Assembly: GCA_041743835.1 (NCBI GenBank)
Contig: JBGTLW010000108.1
Coordinates: 1-12,511 of the forward strand
DNA from: JBGTLW01 sp041743835
GTDB taxonomy: Bacteria > Planctomycetota > Phycisphaerae > Phycisphaerales > Phycisphaeraceae
Length of the DNA: 12,511 nt
Direction: 5' to 3'
The notes under the pieces are model-generated. The model made no database searches. It saw only the letters and a list, made by a program, of their open reading frames with translations, and had not been told where the DNA came from. The position numbers and the translations under genes are program-made. Shown in pieces: positions 7,796 through 12,511 of the stretch. Every line of letters starts with the position of its first letter. Positions within the stretch are counted from its first letter, which is position 1.

Positions 7796-10336
7796 TCAGG
7801 GGACGCGAGCCTGAGCACCGAACAGGTCCATCTCGCTGGTCCAGCGCAGCCAATCCTCCCAGTGCTGCCGGGTCATCGGCAGTGTCGGGTCGTTGAACGC
7901 TTCATCGGGCAGACGCTCCAACGCCCACAGCGCCTTCTCGTTGGCGCGTTTGGCTGCGTCGTACCGGCCGAGCTCGCAGTAGGCGTTGACGATCTGCACG
8001 TGAGCCACCAGCGACGCGGGGTCGGACTCCCAGTGCTTCGCGGCCTCGTCGTACAGCGCGATCGCCTGCTCGTACTGACCACGGTCGAACGCGCTGTCGG
8101 CCTGGAAGAAGTACGCATTGCGGAAGTACGTCAGCTCAAGCGGGCTGAGCGTCTCCCGGTCGCGGGACTCAAGCTCGGTGATGACCTGGTTGTAATAGAT
8201 CTGCGATTCTTCGAGGCGGCGCAGGCGCTCGGCCTGCAACGCGATCAACTCGCGCTGGGCACGCTGGTCACGCAGCTTGGCGTCGAGCGTGACGATGGAG
8301 CGGCGGTTGGCGTCGGCGAGCATGTAGCGGAGCGACGCGCCGAACTCCGTGTTGCCGTAACGCAGCACCGCTTCGGTGAGCGTCTGGATCGCGTTGACGT
8401 AGTGGGCGGGGTCTTCGCGGCCGGATTCATAGTAAAGCCGGCCAAGCTCGATCAGCGCATCGCGGTACACATCCGAATCGGGGGTGATGCTGGGGTGGTT
8501 GCTGGTCGCTTCGAGCAGGATGCGGCGTGCGGCGGCGAACTGGTCCAGCTCCGCGTAGGCCCGCGCCAGCGGGACCAGGCTCTCGTAGGTCCACCGGCCC
8601 TTGGGGTGGTCGCGGCGGAGCTCGTTGAACAGCGCGGCCGCGGACTCGTAGTCCCCGTTGGTGATCTGTGCCTTGCCCAGCAGGTGCTTGGCCTGGAGCA
8701 GGCGGTTGTCTTCCATGCGGGTGTTCACGAACTGGCGATAGGTGTCGATGGCTTCGGTCCACAACTGGGCGCGGTCGAAGTTGCGGGCCGCACGCCACAG
8801 CGCGTCGCCGTGGGCCTGGTCGTCGGTCTGGGTGACGAGTACGGCGTAGTCCCGGAAGTACGCCGCGGACTTGCCGAAGTGGATCGCCGCTTCCTGGTTG
8901 TACATCTTGCGAGCGGCGGGCGAGGGGACCTGGCCGTTGACACCCGCGGCGGCGTCGTGGTTGTGCTGGGCGATCATCTCGTGGGTCACGCCGAACTTGA
9001 ATACCAGGTCCTGCGGCAGGTTCGGCTCGTACAGCGGGCGCAGCTGGGTGAGCAACTCCAACGAGCGTTCCAGCGCGTTCTGCTCGGCGGCGACCTGGGC
9101 GTGGGCGTGGATCGTGTCCGAGAGCAGGCGCCTGCGGGGGTCCCACGCGGGGGCGTGCTTGAGCAGGGCCGCAACCGCCATCGCGAAGTGCTCCCGCGCT
9201 TCGCCGTGCATATCCAGGCGGGACTCGACATCGGCCCGGCCGATGAGAGCGTCGATGTACGCGGGCTCTGACGGGAACTGCTCGGTCGTGCGCTTGAATA
9301 GCTCCAGCGCCTGACGCATGCCGTTTTCCTGGGCGTGGCCCTCGGAGCCACGGGCGAGGCTGATCCGCGCGACGCCGACGAGCACCTCGGCCTGCAGCGC
9401 GTGATGACGGGGCAGCATCCGCGCGGCGATACCGAAGTTTTCTTCCGCATCATCAAACGCCTGCTGCCGCGACTGGGCCTTGGCCAGGATCACGAAAAGC
9501 GGCCCCAACGACTCGTCAGTCACCTTGAGCGAACGCAGCCGCTGGATGTGGACCCACAGATATTCCTCGGCCTTGCTCGGGTCCGCGTCGAGCCAGAGCT
9601 CGGCGTTCCTCTGCGTGACCCATACGGTCTGCTCCATCGCCTTGGTGTTGTCCGGTTCGCTGCGGACCTCGTGGCGGAAGCGCTCGAGCAGCGGCGCGAT
9701 CTTCGCGTAGTCCACACCACCGGGCGCGACGAGCTTGCGCTCGATCATCTGGCGGACGATGCGGTAGCGGTGCTCGGCCGGGCCGTCCTTGAGGCGTTCG
9801 ATCGCGGCGAAGGCCTCGGCGTCGCGGTCCATCATCACCAGCGTCTGCGCCAGCCAGCCCAGTTGTTTGGTGCTCAGGCGATAGCCGGTGTTCTCGTTCT
9901 CGGCCTCGCGGTAATATGAGATGATCTTCTGCCGCGCAGCCCGGACCTCTTCGCTCTCGTTGAGCGAAAGCGACGGCCCGCCCAGCAGCTTGCTGAGCTG
10001 GAGGAAGTTCAGGTCCCCGTAGTAAGCCCAGGTGCGCCCGATCTGCATCGGGGTCGCCAGCTTGTGGTGCTGCCGGGCGATGTCGAGCTTTTCCAGGGCG
10101 GCCACGTCGTTCTCGGCTTCGAGGTACAGCCCGACGCTGTCGAGCAGCGCTTCCATGTTGGGCGGCTCGTGCCGGGGCAACACCGCCCACACACCCATCG
10201 CAAAAAGGCCGAGCCCCAGCAGCAGCACCGGCAACTGCCAGACCGCGGCCCATGGCGAATCCGACGTAATCGGTGGATACACCACCGGCGCCGGCTCGGT
10301 CACGTCCTGGAAGTTGTCGGCCGTTTGATCTGCCAT
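7796..10336 (-). CDS. Large membrane-anchored TPR-type protein of unknown function
   Basis: The product has 846 residues: a short acidic N-terminal tail, one strongly hydrophobic segment at about 33-53 (VWQLPVLLLGLGLFAMGVWA), then about 790 residues of helical repeats. TPR-like units are clearest near the end (IVNAYCELGRYDAAKRANEKALWALERLP and the preceding RGQYEQAIALYDEAAKHW) and in the middle (RADVESRLDMHGEAREHFAMAVAALL). The arrangement suggests an inner-membrane anchor with a scaffold outside the cytoplasm, in the manner of YfgM-like or secretion-scaffold proteins; no catalytic motif is visible. The ATG at 10336 is chosen because the longer frame (10420) begins inside the promoter at 10399-10426; the ATG at 10378 remains possible. 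The GCCGATAA promoter links it to late flagellar expression, but no flagellar domain is recognisable. Confidence 0.85.
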   Translation of the reverse strand: MADQTADNFQDVTEPAPVVYPPITSDSPWAAVWQLPVLLLGLGLFAMGVWAVLPRHEPPNMEALLDSVGLYLEAENDVAALEKLDIARQHHKLATPMQIGRTWAYYGDLNFLQLSKLLGGPSLSLNESEEVRAARQKIISYYREAENENTGYRLSTKQLGWLAQTLVMMDRDAEAFAAIERLKDGPAEHRYRIVRQMIERKLVAPGGVDYAKIAPLLERFRHEVRSEPDNTKAMEQTVWVTQRNAELWLDADPSKAEEYLWVHIQRLRSLKVTDESLGPLFVILAKAQSRQQAFDDAEENFGIAARMLPRHHALQAEVLVGVARISLARGSEGHAQENGMRQALELFKRTTEQFPSEPAYIDALIGRADVESRLDMHGEAREHFAMAVAALLKHAPAWDPRRRLLSDTIHAHAQVAAEQNALERSLELLTQLRPLYEPNLPQDLVFKFGVTHEMIAQHNHDAAAGVNGQVPSPAARKMYNQEAAIHFGKSAAYFRDYAVLVTQTDDQAHGDALWRAARNFDRAQLWTEAIDTYRQFVNTRMEDNRLLQAKHLLGKAQITNGDYESAAALFNELRRDHPKGRWTYESLVPLARAYAELDQFAAARRILLEATSNHPSITPDSDVYRDALIELGRLYYESGREDPAHYVNAIQTLTEAVLRYGNTEFGASLRYMLADANRRSIVTLDAKLRDQRAQRELIALQAERLRRLEESQIYYNQVITELESRDRETLSPLELTYFRNAYFFQADSAFDRGQYEQAIALYDEAAKHWESDPASLVAHVQIVNAYCELGRYDAAKRANEKALWALERLPDEAFNDPTLPMTRQHWEDWLRWTSEMDLFGAQARVP

Positions 10337-10357
10337 CCTGACGCTGCATCCCTGGGG

Positions 10358-10376
10358 GCGCGCACAGTGGGCGCGC
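10358..10376 (-). other. GCGCGC stem-loop in the TPR gene leader
   Basis: Two GCGCGC arms separated by 7 bases lie 21 bases before the chosen start. The fold is probable in the RNA. Its role is unknown, and it would be coding if the gene starts at 10378. Confidence 0.35.
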
Positions 10377-10398
10377 ATGATGTCCGAGTCGATTAGAG

Positions 10399-10426
10399 TT
10401 ATCGGCCGATTGCCCCGCAATGTTTA
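10399..10426 (-). promoter_or_regulatory. Sigma-28 (FliA-type) promoter of the TPR gene
   Basis: The minus strand reads TAAA (10423-10426), 16 bases, then GCCGATAA (10399-10406). Both boxes match the flagellar sigma-28 consensus TAAA-N15-GCCGATAA exactly, with the spacer one base longer. Transcription would start near 10391, about 55 bases before the ATG at 10336. An inverted repeat ATTGC-CCC-GCAAT (10409-10421) occupies the spacer. The 11-mer CGGCCGATAAC is shared with the flgN promoter. Confidence 0.7.
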
Positions 10427-10463
10427 GAGTTTCCCCACCCACCCCCAAACCCAAGTATCGAGG

Positions 10464-10493
10464 CCCCAAAGCCGAGGGATCGCCATTCCTCGG
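10464..10493. repeat. Dispersed palindromic repeat, copy 2 (after the pseudopilin gene)
   Basis: The plus strand carries CCCCAAAG followed by a 9-bp stem CCGAGGGAT/ATTCCTCGG (one G-U pair) around loop CGCC. It ends 14 bases past the pseudopilin stop. It matches the reverse complement of copy 3 at 29 of 30 bases. Confidence 0.9.
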
Positions 10494-10507
10494 TGTCTGG
10501 CACCCGG

Positions 10508-11407
10508 TCACGGGCTGTCCACATCCTCGTCGTTGGGCGACCAAAGAATCTCGTAGGAGCTAAGTGGCCCGTTGATCAGGGTGGCGAAGTCGTAGGTGGC
10601 GGCGTGGCCATCGGCAAAGGACCAGTTTGCTTTACCTCGCCGGACGCTGGGGCTGGTGTTGTCGCCGTGGAGCAGGAAGTTGTAGAAGGCGGGCGCGTTG
10701 TTGCCGTAGTTCGGCCCGCTGGGGTACGACTTGGTCCCCGCGCCAAACCGATCGCCGGGGTCGTCCTCCTTCCCGAGGGTGGAGATGGTCAGCCGCTTGC
10801 CGGGCACGGTAGGTGACGCGAATCGTGACCACGCCTCCCCGAACAGGATGATCCGGGACGCCCGTGCCACGTTCGCGTCGAAAGGCTCACCAAGGTTCGA
10901 CGGCTGGCCCGAATTGGTCCAGTCGCTGCTCGCGCGGGCGTTCATCGCGTAGGTTCGCATCGAGATGTCCGCCTCCTGCGGGCAGATCATGATGCCACCG
11001 GCGATGCGGTCGCCGCTGGCCCCGCCGCCGTCGGGCAGGTAATAACCGATGACGTCATCGTCGTACCACTCCGAGGGGTCCAGCTCATCCGAAGGGGTCA
11101 GGAAGCTCGACGGGTACTTCTGCCGGTTGTCGATCGCGTAGTTGCTCAGCGAGATCGCGAGCTGCCGTGTGTGAGCGAGGCACTGCATGGTGCGTGCAGC
11201 CTTCCGCGCCCCGGTCAGCGCGGGCAGCAGGATAGCGACCAGCAACGCGATGATCGAGATCACCACCAGCAGCTCGATCAGGGTAAATGCGGAGGGGGCG
11301 GCAGAGGAGGCCGAGGGATGGCGATCCCTCGGCTTTGGGGTACAGGCTTTGGTGCGACGCGGGGATGCATCGCAGGATGTTGTCGTGTGCCTGCGGCGCT
11401 GGGGCAT
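10508..11407 (-). CDS. Pseudopilin-like protein with prepilin N-terminus and H...DG-type C-terminus
   Basis: This 299-residue protein has a type IV prepilin/type II secretion N-terminus: a 40-residue leader, then FTLIELLVVISIIALLVAIL, with the conserved Glu at +5 (E45) of the mature form. The leader ends in Ala rather than the usual Gly at -1. The C-terminus has LLHGDNTSP...ANWSFADGHA, which resembles the H-X9-DG processing-associated tail of the planctomycete pseudopilin family but with a longer gap between His and DG. The protein should insert in the inner membrane and, after cleavage and methylation, join a pilus or pseudopilus; the actual cargo is unknown. The ATG at 11407 is fixed by an in-frame stop 9 bases upstream and by GAGGG overlapping that stop. 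No other start codon lies before the FTLIEL segment. Residues 23-32 are encoded by a palindromic repeat. Confidence 0.9.
   Translation of the reverse strand: MPQRRRHTTTSCDASPRRTKACTPKPRDRHPSASSAAPSAFTLIELLVVISIIALLVAILLPALTGARKAARTMQCLAHTRQLAISLSNYAIDNRQKYPSSFLTPSDELDPSEWYDDDVIGYYLPDGGGASGDRIAGGIMICPQEADISMRTYAMNARASSDWTNSGQPSNLGEPFDANVARASRIILFGEAWSRFASPTVPGKRLTISTLGKEDDPGDRFGAGTKSYPSGPNYGNNAPAFYNFLLHGDNTSPSVRRGKANWSFADGHAATYDFATLINGPLSSYEILWSPNDEDVDSP
11311..11340. repeat. Dispersed palindromic repeat, copy 3 (inside the pseudopilin leader)
   Basis: A perfect 9-bp stem CCGAGGGAT/ATCCCTCGG around GGCG is followed on the plus strand by CTTTGGGG, the reverse complement of the flank of copy 2. 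It lies in frame in the coding region and supplies TPKPRDRHPS of the leader peptide, upstream of the predicted peptidase site. Confidence 0.9.
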
Positions 11408-11416
11408 GACATACCC

Positions 11417-12337
11417 TCAGCGGTGTTGACGGCGGCCGGCGAGCAGGCAGAGGCCTCCAAGCCCCAGCAACGCCAGTGACGCGGGCTCGGGGATCAGCAG
11501 CGCGACACCGGTGACAGCCGTGGCCGTGGTCCCCAGGCGGAACTCGTCGAAGAATGCCTCGCCGGAGATGGCGGGCGACTGGTACTTGCTCTGTGTGAAG
11601 GGTGTGAGCGAGTCGGTGATGTTGAGTGTGGAGATGGTCAGGTCGGCGGGGGTGGCTGCGGTGAGGGATGCGGGGTTGATCCACACGCTGATGAGGTCGT
11701 TGCCGGAGGTGTTCACCTGGAGGCCGATGACGACGTACTGGCTGCTGTTGGCGGCAATGTTGGCGGCGAGCACGGTATTGACGCCGTTGAGCCGGAGCAC
11801 CAGATCGGGGTTGGCGTCCTGCGCGGTGTTGTCAAAGCCGATTTGCAGGCCGTTGCCATCCGCCGCGGTGACGCCGCCGACGACGTAGGTCTGCCCAGCG
11901 ATGCCCCAACCCGTCGCCGTCCGGCTGACGATGGAGCTGAACCACCACTGGTTGGAACTGGTGGTAGCGACTGCGTTTGAAAGTTGGCGTGTGACGTTGC
12001 GGTCGAAGGGCGTCGCGCTGGTGACGCCGATCCATTTCATACTGCCGCCCGCCTCATCGATCGCCGCCGCGGTTGAGAGGCCGGCGGAGTTGCCCTGGAA
12101 GTTCGCGGTTGTGCCCGTGTAGCCGGTGGCAGCGAATCCGGTGACGGCTGTGTCTTTGCTCCGGATGTCCTGGCCGTTGGTGTACTGCCCCAGCGCGAGG
12201 TTGCCGCCCATCAAGAATGGGTCGTGCGCCAGCAGTGCCGCGGACGCGGAGCTGCCAGAGCACATTGCGGCCGCGGCCACCGCAGCGAGGCCAAGTCCAT
12301 GAAGATAACGACAGGTGCTTTGAAAGAGATGCGGCAT
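11417..12337 (-). CDS. Secreted PEP-CTERM protein
   Basis: The 306-residue product has an N-terminal signal peptide (positive start, hydrophobic GLGLAAVAAAAMC, likely cleavage after ASA at residue 33) and a C-terminal sorting signal at 282-306: IPEPASLALLGLGGLCLLAG followed by RRQHR. This is the PEP-CTERM layout, in which exosortase removes the tail during export to the surface or extracellular matrix. The body is rich in Thr, Asn, Ala and Gly, with beta-type segments (DPFLMGG, QWWFSSIVSRT, FFDEFRLGTT), and resembles the concanavalin-A-like lectin folds common in such proteins; that fold is inferred. The ATG at 12337 has a full AAGGAGG (12342-12348) 4 bases upstream; the longer frame from 12457 runs back into the promoter. 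The pseudopilin gene starts 9 bases after the stop. Confidence 0.9.
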   Translation of the reverse strand: MPHLFQSTCRYLHGLGLAAVAAAAMCSGSSASAALLAHDPFLMGGNLALGQYTNGQDIRSKDTAVTGFAATGYTGTTANFQGNSAGLSTAAAIDEAGGSMKWIGVTSATPFDRNVTRQLSNAVATTSSNQWWFSSIVSRTATGWGIAGQTYVVGGVTAADGNGLQIGFDNTAQDANPDLVLRLNGVNTVLAANIAANSSQYVVIGLQVNTSGNDLISVWINPASLTAATPADLTISTLNITDSLTPFTQSKYQSPAISGEAFFDEFRLGTTATAVTGVALLIPEPASLALLGLGGLCLLAGRRQHR

Positions 12338-12425
12338 GTAGCCTCCTTGAATGGGAGTGATCGATCCACCTAAGGGCACGCCGGCCAACCGCTGACCCGC
12401 GAGATTCTGGCCCAAAGTCTTATAT

Positions 12426-12453
12426 AAGATATAGGACGAATGAGCGATGTCAA
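12426..12453 (-). promoter_or_regulatory. Sigma-70-type promoter of the PEP-CTERM gene
   Basis: The minus strand has a perfect -35 TTGACA (12448-12453), a 16-base spacer and -10 TATCTT (12426-12431). A perfect palindrome TCTTATATAAGA (12418-12429) overlaps the -10 box and could be an operator. The leader to the ATG would be about 80 bases. The sequence above 12453 is A/T-rich on the template side and shows no further gene. Confidence 0.65.
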
Positions 12454-12511
12454 GCAAAAAGCGACAATCCGTCGAAAATCGTGCCTCATCTTGTGAAAGA
12501 TTAGCCGCAGG

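Noticed and set aside
10337..10420. Longer TPR-protein frame from 10420
   Set aside because: It starts within the TAAA-N16-GCCGATAA promoter, upstream of the expected transcript start.
10491..10510. TGGCAC on the plus strand near 10496 as a sigma-54 promoter
   Set aside because: No TTGC follows at 5 bases and no plus-strand gene lies downstream.
12338..12457. N-terminal extension of the PEP-CTERM protein from 12457
   Set aside because: It overlaps the TTGACA/TATCTT promoter and would bury the signal peptide; AAGGAGG supports the ATG at 12337.

Overview
The window comes from a GC-rich (roughly 65%) bacterium that is most likely a planctomycete, probably of the Phycisphaerae. Three things support this: a pseudopilin of the FTLIELLVV type with an H...DG-like C-terminus, a PEP-CTERM exported protein, and a flagellar locus whose sigma-54 activator pair sits beside the rod genes. 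The assignment is inferred from gene types and not from a marker gene. Every gene I can support is on the minus strand, so transcription runs from high to low coordinates. No RNA gene, insertion sequence or CRISPR array is visible. No gene-free stretch exceeds about 220 bases.

Region A (12511-10508): a sigma-70-like promoter drives a secreted PEP-CTERM protein followed after 9 bases by a type II secretion/type IV pilus-like pseudopilin. The two are probably translationally coupled. Region B (10507-7796): a GCCGATAA-type (sigma-28, FliA-like) promoter precedes a large membrane-anchored TPR-type protein of unknown role. Region C (7795-4543): a second GCCGATAA box and a strong leader hairpin precede a FlgN-like chaperone, followed by a soluble histidine kinase and a sigma-54-dependent response regulator that overlap by 4 bases. 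Region D (4542-1): an exact sigma-54 promoter (TGGCAC-N5-TTGC) precedes flgB-flgC-fliE-fliF-fliG-fliH, encoding rod, MS-ring, switch and export-ATPase regulator. The last gene is cut by the window edge.

Read together, the cluster holds a compact flagellar regulatory circuit. A cytoplasmic kinase and a sigma-54 activator lie directly upstream of a sigma-54 basal-body operon, and sigma-28-type promoters precede the hook-filament chaperone and the TPR protein. Two leader hairpins show GGA in the loop, which suggests CsrA-type post-transcriptional control.

The least ordinary structure is a palindromic repeat of about 30 bases present three times. Two copies follow genes (flgN and the pseudopilin). 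The third lies in inverted orientation, in frame, inside the pseudopilin leader-peptide coding region. Copies 2 and 3 therefore flank almost the whole pseudopilin gene as near-identical inverted repeats. A separate 14-bp tandem array occupies the fliF-fliG gap.
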